A stretch of 64,000 nucleotides of DNA. Origin: Alphaproteobacteria bacterium. GTDB taxonomy: Bacteria > Pseudomonadota > Alphaproteobacteria > Micavibrionales > UBA2020. Of this stretch, positions 46,763 to 57,200 are shown one piece after another (position 1 is the stretch's first letter; every line of letters begins with the position of its first letter). The stretch is from assembly GCA_016124645.1 (NCBI GenBank), contig WGNE01000010.1, forward strand, positions 55,878 to 119,877, given 5' to 3'. Under the pieces are notes generated by a model that ran no database searches, was not told where the DNA came from, and worked only from the letters and a program-made list of their open reading frames with translations. Position numbers and translations under genes: made by a program.

Positions 46763-48197
46763 AGGCCCTCAATGCCCGGTTCCGGGCTTCACTGTGATCG
46801 ACGATCGGGTGCGGATAGGTTTCGCCCAGCGTGACCCGCGCCTCGGCAAGAACATCGGGCGGCGCTTCCCAGGGCGCGTGCAGGTATTTGGCGGGCATGT
46901 CTTTCAGCTCCGGCACATAGGCGCGGATGTAATCCCCCTCCGCATCGAACTTGCGGCTTTGCAGGACGGGGTTGAAAATGCGGAAATAAGGCGCGGCATC
47001 CGCCCCGCAGCCGGCGATCCACTGCCAGCCCGCGGCGTTGTTGGCAAGGTCGGCGTCCACCAGCGTATCCCAGAACCAGTCCTCCCCCGCGCGCCAGTGC
47101 AGCAGTAGGTTCTTGACGAGGAAGGAACCGACGATCATCCGCACGCGGTTGTGCATCCAGCCCGTCCGCCAGAGCTGGCGCATGCCGGCATCGACGATGG
47201 GATAGCCGGTTTGCCCGCGCTGCCAGCGGCGCAGCAGGTCTTCGTCCTCCATCCACGGGAAGTTCGCGAATTGCTTGTTCCACGGCTGCTCGGGGAAATC
47301 TGGCGCATGATAGAGCAGATGCCACGAAAACTCCCGCCAGATAAGCTGGCGCAGGTAGGCCTGCGCATTGGCGATGAACCGTCCGTCTTTCGACTTGGCG
47401 ATGCGCGCGCTGACGGCGTGCCAGACGGTATGCGGGCTGACCTCGCCGAAATGCAGGTGCGGCGAAAGGCGCGAGACGCCTTCGCGCCCGGGAAAGTCGC
47501 GCTCCGCCTTGTATTGGCCGACGCCGCCGTCGAGAAATTCGTTCAGGCGCTTTTTGGCGCCCGCCTCGCCCGGCTGCCATTGCGCGGCCATGCCTTCATA
47601 CCATTTTATTTCCGGCATCAGGCCCAGCGCTTCCAGCGGCCGTCCTTCGGCCAGGGGTTTTGCGGGTTTTGTTCCCTTGACCGCGTCTTGCAACGGCGGG
47701 CGGATGGCGCCGCTTTTCTCCAGCAACGCCTTTGAAAACGGGGTGAAGACGCGGTAGGGCTGGCCGCTCTTGTTCTGGATTTCCCAAGGCTCGAACAACA
47801 GCGCGGCGGCGAAGCTGTGGACCGCCACGCCGCTTTCTTTCAAATCCTGCTTCAAGGCCTTGTCGCGGGCGATGGCATAGGGCGCGTAGCAGCGGTTCCA
47901 GTAAACCTCCGTGGCCGACGTCGCTTTGACGAGTTTTTTCAGTTCCTCATCCGCCGCGCCTTTCAAAAAGACCAGCGGGTGCAGCCCCGCGGCCTTGATG
48001 TCTTTCGCCAGCGCGCCGAGGCTCCGGTGCAGCCACCAGCGGCTCGCCCCGCCGGGCTTCCAGATGCCGGGAGTTTTTTCGTCGTGGATATAGACGGGGA
48101 CCACGGCGCGGCCCGTTTGCAGGGCGGCCCGCAGCGCGGGGTTGTCTTTCAGCCGCAAATCGCCGCGAAACCAGAAGAGGACCGGCGCATTGCTCAT
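46737..48197 (-). CDS. phrB: Deoxyribodipyrimidine photolyase (class I CPD/cryptochrome family)
   Basis: LFWFRGDLRLKDNPAL, WREFSWHLLYH, GYPIVDAGMRQLWRTGWMHNRVRMIVGSFLVKNLLLHWRAGEDWFWDTLVDADLANNAAGWQW. Confidence 0.96.
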   Translation of the reverse strand: MSNAPVLFWFRGDLRLKDNPALRAALQTGRAVVPVYIHDEKTPGIWKPGGASRWWLHRSLGALAKDIKAAGLHPLVFLKGAADEELKKLVKATSATEVYWNRCYAPYAIARDKALKQDLKESGVAVHSFAAALLFEPWEIQNKSGQPYRVFTPFSKALLEKSGAIRPPLQDAVKGTKPAKPLAEGRPLEALGLMPEIKWYEGMAAQWQPGEAGAKKRLNEFLDGGVGQYKAERDFPGREGVSRLSPHLHFGEVSPHTVWHAVSARIAKSKDGRFIANAQAYLRQLIWREFSWHLLYHAPDFPEQPWNKQFANFPWMEDEDLLRRWQRGQTGYPIVDAGMRQLWRTGWMHNRVRMIVGSFLVKNLLLHWRAGEDWFWDTLVDADLANNAAGWQWIAGCGADAAPYFRIFNPVLQSRKFDAEGDYIRAYVPELKDMPAKYLHAPWEAPPDVLAEARVTLGETYPHPIVDHSEARNRALRAYDESKSAA

Positions 48198-49330
48198 TCG
48201 GCCTTGTCCCAGTAGCGAAAGCCCATTTTGTCGCGCACGTTCCTGGGCAGCTTCGGCAGCTTGGAGCGCGGGATGAGGAAGGTGGACAGCATGAACAGAT
48301 CCTTGAAGATGCGGTGCTTGCTGGCCGTGGCGGCAAGGTAGTCATGCCCGGTGGAACCGCCGCTGCCCATCTTGGTGCCCAGCATCCGCTGCGCCATGAG
48401 GGCGTGGCGGTAACGCCAGAGCGCCAGCAGCTCGTCCATGTCCATCAGGTCGTTCAGGATGCGGAACGGCAGTTGCAGCGCGGGCTGGTCGCGGTAGAGG
48501 TTGATGAGCAGGGCGGCCTGCAGGGCTTCCTGCGAAAAGCGCCAGTGCCGCGCCTCCCCTTCCTTTTCGTCGAACAGCAGGGCGAATTGCGCGCCCATGT
48601 TGTCGAGCTTTTCAAGTTCCATCTTGCGCGCCTGCGCCGTCATCTTGCGGCTTTTCCTCACCGTGTCGCGGTCGCCCTCGATCATGTCGGCCACGGCCTT
48701 GCGGTAGGACTTCCAGAAGCTGAAGCCGCTCATCTCCACGAAGGGCGTGCGCGACAGCCATTTGTCCAGCTGGTCGATGAGCGCGGGCTTTTTCATGGCG
48801 GCGTGCAGCGCGGCGCGGTCGTCGGCCGCAAGATAGTTTTCGAAGGACTGGCCGTTGTAGCCGATGCGGTCGTCGCGGCGCAGGCCGAGGCGCACTTCCA
48901 GCTCCCTGAACTGCATGCTCTGGAAGCCCGAGGCGGAGCGGAAGACGTGGCGGAAATCGAGGAAGTCGAGCGGCGTCATGGTCTCCATGATGTCGAGCTG
49001 GCGCACCAGCAGCTTCAGGATATCCACGATGCGCGTCAGGCTGGCCGAAACGACGCGCATGTCCGCATCCGCCACCACGCGCTTGCCGAAGACGGACTGG
49101 ATGCGGTCGAGCTCGAAGAGGACGAGCTTGAACCACAATTCATACGTCTGGTGGACGACGATGAACATCATCTCGTCATGCGCGTGCCGCCCGCCGCCCA
49201 CGTCGCTGATGGGATGTTGCGCGTCCAGCAGGGCCGGCAGTTGCAGGTAGGATTTATAGGTGATGTCGTCCCCGGCCCCGCCCTTTTTTTTCGCGGGTGT
49301 TTTCTTCTTTGCTGCGCTTTTCGCCATCAT
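48194..49330 (-). CDS. kynA: Tryptophan 2,3-dioxygenase
   Basis: ITYKSYLQLPALLDAQHPIS...HDEMMFIVVHQTYELWFKLVLFELD...GSGGSTGHDYL. Confidence 0.95.
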   Translation of the reverse strand: MMAKSAAKKKTPAKKKGGAGDDITYKSYLQLPALLDAQHPISDVGGGRHAHDEMMFIVVHQTYELWFKLVLFELDRIQSVFGKRVVADADMRVVSASLTRIVDILKLLVRQLDIMETMTPLDFLDFRHVFRSASGFQSMQFRELEVRLGLRRDDRIGYNGQSFENYLAADDRAALHAAMKKPALIDQLDKWLSRTPFVEMSGFSFWKSYRKAVADMIEGDRDTVRKSRKMTAQARKMELEKLDNMGAQFALLFDEKEGEARHWRFSQEALQAALLINLYRDQPALQLPFRILNDLMDMDELLALWRYRHALMAQRMLGTKMGSGGSTGHDYLAATASKHRIFKDLFMLSTFLIPRSKLPKLPRNVRDKMGFRYWDKAE

Positions 49331-49492
49331 GCCCTCGCTGGTTCTTCTGCCGCAAAATAGCATCTTTTTCCCGCGTCATAAACAAGGCATATGGGCAAGG
49401 ATTGCTGCAGCGCAATGTTTTCATGCTGCGGCGCATGATTTGTTTTTTACGGAAAAAATGCTATAATCACTTTAAGCATTCATGAGGACACT

Positions 49493-49993
49493 GTGACAGC
49501 AACACTGACAGAACAGTACCGTGAAGCCAGCACCCGCAATCCCATTGCGGGAGACGGGGAGATGAGTATCCACATAGCCACGATTGACGACGCGCCCTTC
49601 ATGTTCGAATGGCGCAAGGATACCGACCCCGAGGCAGGAACGGATTACACGCAAGAGCAACACCTGGGCTGGATGGCGCAGATGTTGCTCGATGAAAAGC
49701 GCGTGATGCTTATCGGCTCCATGCACGACCGTCCCGTCGGCGTGATGACCCTGCGCGACGACAACAACGCGCTCGACGTCACCATCGCCATGGTCAGCGG
49801 CGAGCGCGGCAAGGGTCTTGGCACGCGCATGCTGGTCCTCGCCAGCGGCACGATGCAGGAATACGACCTTTCGGCCGAGATCTGGCGCAAGAACATGGCT
49901 TCGGTCAAGCTGTTCCGCCATGCGGGTTTCGAACCCGACAAAGCCAGGCAAAGCAACGGCGTCACCTACTGGAGCCGCCCGGCCAAGAAGTAA
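49493..49993 (+). CDS. GNAT family N-acetyltransferase
   Basis: SIHIATIDDAPFMFEWRKDTDPEAG..., VTIAMVSGERGKGLGTRML, NMASVKLFRHAGFEPDK. Start may be the internal ATG at 49562. Confidence 0.8.
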   Translation: MTATLTEQYREASTRNPIAGDGEMSIHIATIDDAPFMFEWRKDTDPEAGTDYTQEQHLGWMAQMLLDEKRVMLIGSMHDRPVGVMTLRDDNNALDVTIAMVSGERGKGLGTRMLVLASGTMQEYDLSAEIWRKNMASVKLFRHAGFEPDKARQSNGVTYWSRPAKK

Positions 49994-50003
49994 ACTTCCC
50001 TTA

Positions 50004-50573
50004 TCAGTATATGAACGGATAGAGCGCTTTCGTGCGCTTCATGTAGTCGGCGTAGGCCGTGCCGAATTCGCCCAGCATCAGCTTTTCCTCCCGCTTCAGC
50101 TTGACGATATAGCCCGCCACCAGAAGGACGACGGCCACGAAAGCCTCGCGCCGCGCCGCCGCCATGGCCGTGCCCAGCGCGGCGGTGAGCAACGCGGTAT
50201 AGATGGGGTGGCGCACATAGCGGTACGGCCCCGTGTCGATGATCTTGTGTTCCTTTTTCAGCGTGACCGTGCCGCTCCAATACTTGCCGATGTGCAGCCG
50301 CGCCCAGACACCGAAGGCGAGCGAGAGCGCGGTCACCGCCACCCCCGCCCAGCCGATGAAAGCGTTGTGGTAGAAAATTCCCCAGTCGAGCGGCTTGAAG
50401 CCGCCGCGGTGAAACAGCATGATGAGCCCCAGCGTGGTCGGCACCGTATGCTGCAGCCGCGCAAGACCTTCCACCCAGCGCGTCTTGTAGGCGAATTGCG
50501 CCGCGACGACCCAGTAAAAGGCGATGGCCATCCACAGCCAGCCGCAGACGTCGAGGGGGGTGATGCCGCTCAT
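50004..50573 (-). CDS. Isoprenylcysteine carboxyl methyltransferase (ICMT)-family membrane protein
   Basis: Multiple TM segments; KKEHKIIDTGPYRYVRHPIYTALLTAALG. Confidence 0.88.
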   Translation of the reverse strand: MSGITPLDVCGWLWMAIAFYWVVAAQFAYKTRWVEGLARLQHTVPTTLGLIMLFHRGGFKPLDWGIFYHNAFIGWAGVAVTALSLAFGVWARLHIGKYWSGTVTLKKEHKIIDTGPYRYVRHPIYTALLTAALGTAMAAARREAFVAVVLLVAGYIVKLKREEKLMLGEFGTAYADYMKRTKALYPFIY

Positions 50574-50590
50574 CCTGCCGCCGCCCTTCC

Positions 50591-53500
50591 CTACATCGAG
50601 CCGACGAGGTTCACGAAAAAGCCCCGGCTGGTGTAGTTCAGGTTGGTGATGTCGTCCGAATAATCGGTGAAGTTATAGCCGACGCCGAATTTCACGTTGT
50701 CGGTGACATGGCGATAGACGCCCAGCAGCACGCCCGCCTTGCCGTCTTTCGCCGCCTCGGCGCTTAAGTAGCGGATTTCGCCGTGCGCGTCCCATTCGTT
50801 GACGATGTGCAGGTCGGTGCGGAAAATGCCGAGCCACGCCGCGCTGTCGAACCACGGGCTGCCGGGAATGCTGGTGTCGCGCAGCTGGCCGAGGCGGTAG
50901 GCGAATTTGCCGCCGACGGAAACCTTGGGTGTCACGTCATAGATGCCGTCCATGTTCAGCACGTGACTGCGCTGCTCGTAGGGATTGGCGACGCCCGCGG
51001 CCACCTGCCCCGGGCTGGAAAGGTCGGAGAGATAGCTGTATTTGAACAGCCCGTTGAAACGGTCGTTCTTCACCGGGCGATAGGCGAAACCGGCGGAAAG
51101 CTCGGTGTAGTTCGCATCCGTCGTGATGCCGCCGGAACCGTTGCTGATGCCGATTTCCGCGCCGCCCAGAAAGCGCCAGTCCGGCGTGGTCTGGTAGGCC
51201 AGCGTGTTCTTGGTCAGCCACGAATTGCGCTCGCCCGTGGTATTGCCCTTTTCATGGCGGAATTCCAGCGTGCCGCCGTATTTGACCTTGTCGTGGTTGT
51301 ACCCGGCGGAAAGCGAGGCGGCGTCGCGCTTCAAATCGCCCGTCGAAGGGTCGGAGGTCGTGCCGTCCTCCAGCTTCGCGCCCCATGTCCAGCGGTCGTT
51401 GGGCGCAAGATCCAGCCCGTAGGCATGGACGATGCCCGAGGGGCCGGCCTGCGCGAAGAGGAAGCGGTTTTCCGAATAAGTGGAAAGCGTGTCGCTGTAG
51501 CGCGTCTTGGTGCCGGTGGCGATGCTGTTGCTGCGCCCGGCGAAGCCCTGGTCCGTGCGCTCGGTATCGGCGACGTAGTTGATGTACATGCTCTTGCGGT
51601 CGGAGACGGAATAATCGAGCCCCGCCTTGCCGCCCCATCCTTCGTTGCCGCCCGTCACTTCGCCGTTCAGGGTCATGCGGTCGTTTATGCGGTATTCCGC
51701 GCCGCCGCCGTAGCGGTTGTTGGGCTCGCGCGTGTCGGCGCGCTCGAGCGTGCCTTGGGTCAGGCCATAGACCTTGTAGCGTCCGGCCATGTCGCCGTCC
51801 GCGCGCGGGGCGTAGGTCAGCTTGGCCAGCATGTCGGTGCGCTGGCCGGTCTCCGCCAGAATCGCGCTGCTGCCCGCCGCCAGCGCCGTATCGCGGTCAT
51901 CGTGGCGCAGCCCCAGCGACAGCGCGGTGGTGGGGATGATCTGGTAGCTGCCGCCCGCTTCCGCGCTGACGGTCTTGCCCGAAAGCGCGCCGTCCTTGTA
52001 ATCCGCCGTGCCGTAGAGCGACAGGTCTTGCGTGACCGGCAGTGTCAGCTTGCTGCCTGCCTGCTGGACGCCCTCGTTCGTCAGCTCCCCGGGCGCGGAA
52101 TAGCCGTTTTCACGCTTCATCCAGTAGCTTGTCAGCCTGCCCTGCCGGCGGCCGTCCGTCAGTTCTGCGAAGTCGATCGCGGTTTCGGCGCGGTAGGCAT
52201 GGGCGTTGATGTTGGGCGTGGTCGTCTGCGGCACCGCGCCGAAGTCGAAGCCGCCGTTCTGCGAGGACAGCGCGCCCGTGCCCTTCCCGTCCGATTTCGC
52301 GGCCTCCATCTTCAGGTAGGTGCCGGGCTTGTAGCGCAGGATGACGTCGCCGCCGCCGATGCTCTGGCCGACGCTGCTGCCCTTCTGGCTATAGCCCGTC
52401 GCGCCGAGGCGCAGGTGGTCGCCGAACCAGTGGCTGACGCGCCCGCCCTTGGTGAAATTGTCGATGGCGGTGACGGAGGGCGTGTATTCGTATGACGCGA
52501 CGAGGAAGACCTGATTGCCCGTGGTGGTGCCCTGCTGCACCAGCGACGAAGAATCCGAAGTCGAGGACAGGGGCTGCGTCAGCACCACGCGGCCCTGAAT
52601 GTAGTTGATGTCGTAATCTTCGCCGTAGGTCAGCGTCTTGGTCGAAAGGACGATGCCCGAGTTCTGGTCGCGCACCTCGATGCGCAGGCGTTCGGAGCCC
52701 GTCACGACGTCCTGGTTGTGCAGGTAATAGAGCGAGCCGCCCGTGCCGCGGAACTGCTCGATTGAATCGAGGGTGCCGGGGTCGGCGGCGAAAACCTCGG
52801 CCTCGGTCTTGTGCTCGCCGTAGGTGGTGGTCTTCTGGCTGTCGAAGCGCGCATCGCCGCCGTAAAGGCTGCGGCGGTAGTCCATGAGGTCCGTGCCGGT
52901 GATTTTCGTCTGGAAGTTGCCCCACATCACCTGCGCGCCCTTGCGCTGCGCCTTGACGTAGAAACGGCCTTCCGTCGGCGCGTCTTCCACGGCGGTCGAG
53001 TCATCGCCATAGACGGGGTAGTAATTCTTCGCGTCCAGCCGTTTCAGCAGGCTTTGCGGATCCTTGCGGCCGAAGTTGGAGAACAGGTCTTCCAGCTCGT
53101 ATTCCTGCGTATCCGCGCTCGAGGTCAGCTGCCAGTCGTCCTTCACCTTGCCCTTGAAGTAATAGGCGAGACGGCCGGCGGCGTAGTAATCCCCGCCGGT
53201 GCGGTGGCTGTTTTCCTGCGTGACCAGCGCCTCGGGCCCGGAAACGTAGTTGCGTCCCAGCGTCAGGTCGGCGATGCCGACGTAGAACCAGTCGTTCTTC
53301 GGAATGTTCACGTCGCGCGTATAGCTGCGGTGTCCGCCGTCTTTCGTTCCCGTCTCGATCTCGACCAACTGGTCGCCGGGCGGCAATATCTGGCGGGTGG
53401 CGAATTTGCCGTTGGCGTCAACCGGCACTTTCTGGCCCATGACGGTCACCGAGCGGCCCGGCGGCACGTTCGCGCCGTTCACGCTGATCATGCCGCCGTG

Positions 53501-54277
53501 CAGCGGGATGTTCTGCATGCCAAGGTGGTTTTCGCCGTAGCCGATGAGCTCCTCGCGCGTTTTCGTGTCCGGCTTTTCCGCCGGGCGGCGCGCATCAAGG
53601 ACATCAAGCTTCTTGGGCGTGGTTTCGTCGAAATTGCCGTGCTTGCCATAGACGCGCAGCACATAGGCGAGCGGCGCGCCGTCGAGGTTTTCCGGCGCCT
53701 TCCATCCCGCGCTGCCGTCCAGCCGCTTGACGGGAATGACGGCCAGCGGCTCTTTTTGCGTGGAGGCGCCGAATTTGAAGATGCGCACCTCGGCATGGTC
53801 GATGAAGGCGGCGTAGTTGCTGTAGGGCGTGAAGGTCTCGACCTCGCCCCTCACCGCGCCTTCGGGATAGACGGTGACGTTCAGCGCGGGCTCCGCCTTC
53901 AGCCCGTCGAAGCGCACCTGTATGTCGTCGTCGGCCAGCGCGGCATCCGTGCAGCGCGTGACGTCGGCCGAATTGGGCGCGCTCCCGGCGCCCTGCGGTT
54001 CACCATCGATGGAGATGCTGAAGGGGGAGTCATCCGCCGCTGGAACGGCGTCCTTGCAGGCGGCCTTGTTCCCTTTTTTCTTCTCGGGGGATTTTTCCTT
54101 GTCCGTCCGGCGCTGCTCGGTATTGGGCGCGGGCGTCGTTTGCGTCACGCGGGAGACATAGGCGACAGCCCCCTTGCCGCTGTCGTCGCCCTGTGCCAGC
54201 GCGGTGGAGCTGAGCAACGCGAGCCCTGCCGTCAGCGCGCCGCAAAGGAAGATATATTTGCCCCCTGCCCTCATCAT
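50591..54277 (-). CDS. Large predicted outer-membrane protein (signal peptide, periplasmic N-terminus, predicted C-terminal beta-barrel)
   Basis: MMRAGGKYIFLCGALTAGLALLSSTALAQ signal; many alternating amphipathic strands (e.g. LRLGATGYSQKGSS, KYGGTLEFRHEKGN, VKFGVGYNFTDYSDD); 4-bp overlap with the upstream giant ORF. Confidence 0.78.
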   Translation of the reverse strand: MMRAGGKYIFLCGALTAGLALLSSTALAQGDDSGKGAVAYVSRVTQTTPAPNTEQRRTDKEKSPEKKKGNKAACKDAVPAADDSPFSISIDGEPQGAGSAPNSADVTRCTDAALADDDIQVRFDGLKAEPALNVTVYPEGAVRGEVETFTPYSNYAAFIDHAEVRIFKFGASTQKEPLAVIPVKRLDGSAGWKAPENLDGAPLAYVLRVYGKHGNFDETTPKKLDVLDARRPAEKPDTKTREELIGYGENHLGMQNIPLHGGMISVNGANVPPGRSVTVMGQKVPVDANGKFATRQILPPGDQLVEIETGTKDGGHRSYTRDVNIPKNDWFYVGIADLTLGRNYVSGPEALVTQENSHRTGGDYYAAGRLAYYFKGKVKDDWQLTSSADTQEYELEDLFSNFGRKDPQSLLKRLDAKNYYPVYGDDSTAVEDAPTEGRFYVKAQRKGAQVMWGNFQTKITGTDLMDYRRSLYGGDARFDSQKTTTYGEHKTEAEVFAADPGTLDSIEQFRGTGGSLYYLHNQDVVTGSERLRIEVRDQNSGIVLSTKTLTYGEDYDINYIQGRVVLTQPLSSTSDSSSLVQQGTTTGNQVFLVASYEYTPSVTAIDNFTKGGRVSHWFGDHLRLGATGYSQKGSSVGQSIGGGDVILRYKPGTYLKMEAAKSDGKGTGALSSQNGGFDFGAVPQTTTPNINAHAYRAETAIDFAELTDGRRQGRLTSYWMKRENGYSAPGELTNEGVQQAGSKLTLPVTQDLSLYGTADYKDGALSGKTVSAEAGGSYQIIPTTALSLGLRHDDRDTALAAGSSAILAETGQRTDMLAKLTYAPRADGDMAGRYKVYGLTQGTLERADTREPNNRYGGGAEYRINDRMTLNGEVTGGNEGWGGKAGLDYSVSDRKSMYINYVADTERTDQGFAGRSNSIATGTKTRYSDTLSTYSENRFLFAQAGPSGIVHAYGLDLAPNDRWTWGAKLEDGTTSDPSTGDLKRDAASLSAGYNHDKVKYGGTLEFRHEKGNTTGERNSWLTKNTLAYQTTPDWRFLGGAEIGISNGSGGITTDANYTELSAGFAYRPVKNDRFNGLFKYSYLSDLSSPGQVAAGVANPYEQRSHVLNMDGIYDVTPKVSVGGKFAYRLGQLRDTSIPGSPWFDSAAWLGIFRTDLHIVNEWDAHGEIRYLSAEAAKDGKAGVLLGVYRHVTDNVKFGVGYNFTDYSDDITNLNYTSRGFFVNLVGSM

Positions 54278-57200
54278 CGGCTACCCGCTTTGCCCTTGGT
54301 GAGCAGTTCTTCTTCGATCTGCAGTTCATGCCTGCCGGATGATTTTTTCCACAGCTTGCGCAGCCGGTCGGCCACGGCCTTCAGGCGTTTGCGCGCCAGC
54401 TTCTCGCCCTCGCCCGTCTCGACGTAGCCGAGGCGCAGGATGGAGGGCGTCTCTTTCAGCTTCGCGGGCAGCGCGTCGAATTGTTTCGCGTAACCCGGCT
54501 TCAGCTCGGTCGAGCCCGGCAGGAAAGCGTCGTCGCGCATGTTGACCCGCACCACGCGGCGCAGGGCCGCGCCGAAGTTCAGCTTCACCATCTTGCCGCG
54601 CGTGGCGCGGACGATGCGCGGGTTTTCCGTGGTGACGCGGAAGCCGGTGGGCAGCGTGCGCGTGTCCAGCTTCATGATGAAGTTGCTGCCGCGCTCGGAA
54701 TCGGGTATCGCGGCGCAGGCGATGTGGAAGCGGCCATCGGCGTCCGTCGTGACCAGCAGGCCGTTGACCGTCGCCACGCGCACGGCGGGAATGCCGGGCT
54801 CGCCCTCGTCCTCGTAGCCGTTGGCGTTCTTGTCGTTGAAGACCTTGCCGATGATGTCGGTGCAGTCGAACAGCGGGTCGGGCGTCACGTTCACCGTCGC
54901 CGTGGCCGTATTGGAAACGGCGGTGGTCACGATGTTGTTGATGGCCTGCGCCGCGTTCACGTATTTGCCCGGCTGCACGCCCGCGCCCACCACCAGCAGC
55001 ATTTTCAGCGTGCGCGTCGCGCCGATGGCGAGGGTCAGGTTCGGCACCGTCAGCGTGCGGCCCGAGACGGTGGGCGTGACGGCCACGCCGTCCAGCGTCG
55101 CGCTGCCGGTCTTGTACTTGAAGCCGGGCGGCAGCGTATCCACGATGTCGATGTTGCTGAGCGCGGCGGAAAGCGTGTTATGCGCCGTAATCGTATAAGG
55201 CACCAGCTGGCCCGTCGTCACGTTGACCAGCGGCGTCGTCTTGGTCAGCTGCACCGCGCCGCCCAGAATGGGGTCGAGCGGGATGTGGTTGTTGACCACG
55301 TCGCCCGAGGTCGCGGGGTCGATGGTGAAGCTCATGTAATATTGCGTCGTCGCCTGGTTCGCGGGCGCGAGCGCGGCGGTGCTGGCCGGGCAGGTCGTCG
55401 GGTCGTGTATCGTGGCGCCGGAGGTCGGCGCGGGCGCGGCGGACTGGATCAGCGCGGGGTCGGGCGCCGCGCCCACGGCCAGCGTGTTGTTGCACACCGC
55501 AATGAAAGTCGAAGGCACGGGCAGGTAGCCGCCGGGATAGGTGGAAACGGTGATGGTATAGGTGCCCGAAGGCGCCGCCGGGGTCAGCAGGAACTGGTAG
55601 GAACCGTCCGCCGGCGTCGTCACCGTCGCGGAGCCGCCGACGAGCTGGGTCGCGGGGTTGAAGCCCGCGGGGCCCGTCAGGGTGAGCTGCGCGCCCTGCA
55701 CCGGCGCGCGGGTGATCGCGTCATAGACCACGCCCGAGGGGTCGAGCGGCAGGCTCTGCTGGATGATGTTGTCGCCCGCCAGCAGGTTCATGCTGGGCAG
55801 CGTGCCGTTCGCGGACGACAAATCCGCCCCCGCCGGGTTGCCGGTATTCGTGCCGCTGTTGACGGTGGTGCTGCCCGTATCGCGCACGCCGTTGGTGGGT
55901 GTGATGCCCTGCTCGTTCGTGACCGCGTTGCCGAAGACGATGCCGGTCGTGGGCTCGACGAAGAGCAATTGATAACCCGAGCCCGGCGAGATGCCGGTGA
56001 AACTGTAGGCGCCGCTGGCGTCGGTCGTCGTGGTGTCAACGGTGACGCCGGAAAGCTTCAGCTGCACTTCCCATCCCTGCACCAGTTCCTCGCCGCTGTC
56101 GATCTGGCGGTTGTGGTTGGTGTCGCGCCAGACCGTGCCGCTGACGCTGGCCGTGGTGGTGATGGCGACGGTGTCGCTGGCCGAATTGTTGCCGCCGAAG
56201 CCGGGCGGCTCCCCGCCGCCGGAAATGGTGACGTTGTTGACCAGCAGCATGCCCGCATAGCCCGAACCGACCGTGACCGGCAGGGTGATGACGTTGCCCG
56301 TGCCGCTGGCGGAGATGACGTCGGTCGAGGTGCAGGTGGAAGTGCTGTCGCCCGCCACGCCCGTGCAGGTCCAGCCCGTGCCGGTGGGGGTGGACTTCAG
56401 CGTCATGCCCGTCGGCAGCGTATCGACCACCGTGATGGCGCCCGAGGTATCCTGCGCGCCGACGTTGGAGGGCGTGATGGTGAAATAGCCGGTGCTCGAC
56501 CCCTCCCCGAAGCTGGCGGGCGTGTGGGTCTTGGCGATGGTCAGGTCGGGCGCGGCGCCCGGCACCTCGGCGAAGAGGTTGGCGGTGGAAACGCTGCCCG
56601 CGGTCGTCAGGTCGATGTTCGCGATGCGGCTGGTCGTGCCCGTGGGGTTGCTTGGGGTGCCGCCCGCGCTGCCCGCCGTCGTGGTGCCGTTAGTGGTGCC
56701 CGTCGGCTGGGCGGGCTGGTCGATGGTATAGGTGCCGCTGGGCAGTGCGGTGAAGGTGAAATCGCCGTTCGTATCGGTCGTCGTCGTAGCGCTGACGGGG
56801 TTGCTGCTGACGTCCGTGCCGGTCAGGTTGACGGTCTGGCCGGAAATGCCATAGTCGGAGCCGTTCTTGGTCCCGTCGTTGGCGTAATCGAGGAAGACCG
56901 TGCCCGAAAGCGTGTGACCGTTCGGCAGCTCGGCGAAGTTATTGCCCGATGCCGTGGTGTCGGGCGGCAGGATGATGGCGCTGATCTGGCTGGGCACCGT
57001 CGTCGTGCCGGTCACGGAACCCGCCGTGCCGCCGTTGGGCACGCTGCCCGCCACCGTCAGCCCGTTGGAGGTATTGGCGGGCTGCGTCGGCTCGGTCACC
57101 GTATAGGTGCCGGGCTGCAGGCTGGCGAAGCTGTAGCTGCCGTCGCTGGCGGTGGTGGTCGATGTGCTGACGGCATTGCTGTTCACGTCCGTACCGGTCA

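Noticed and set aside
50783-52495. 570-aa plus-strand ORF (also 52811-54427, 20542-21630 and many similar)
   Set aside because: Shadow ORFs opposite well-supported genes; compositionally biased translations without recognisable domains.
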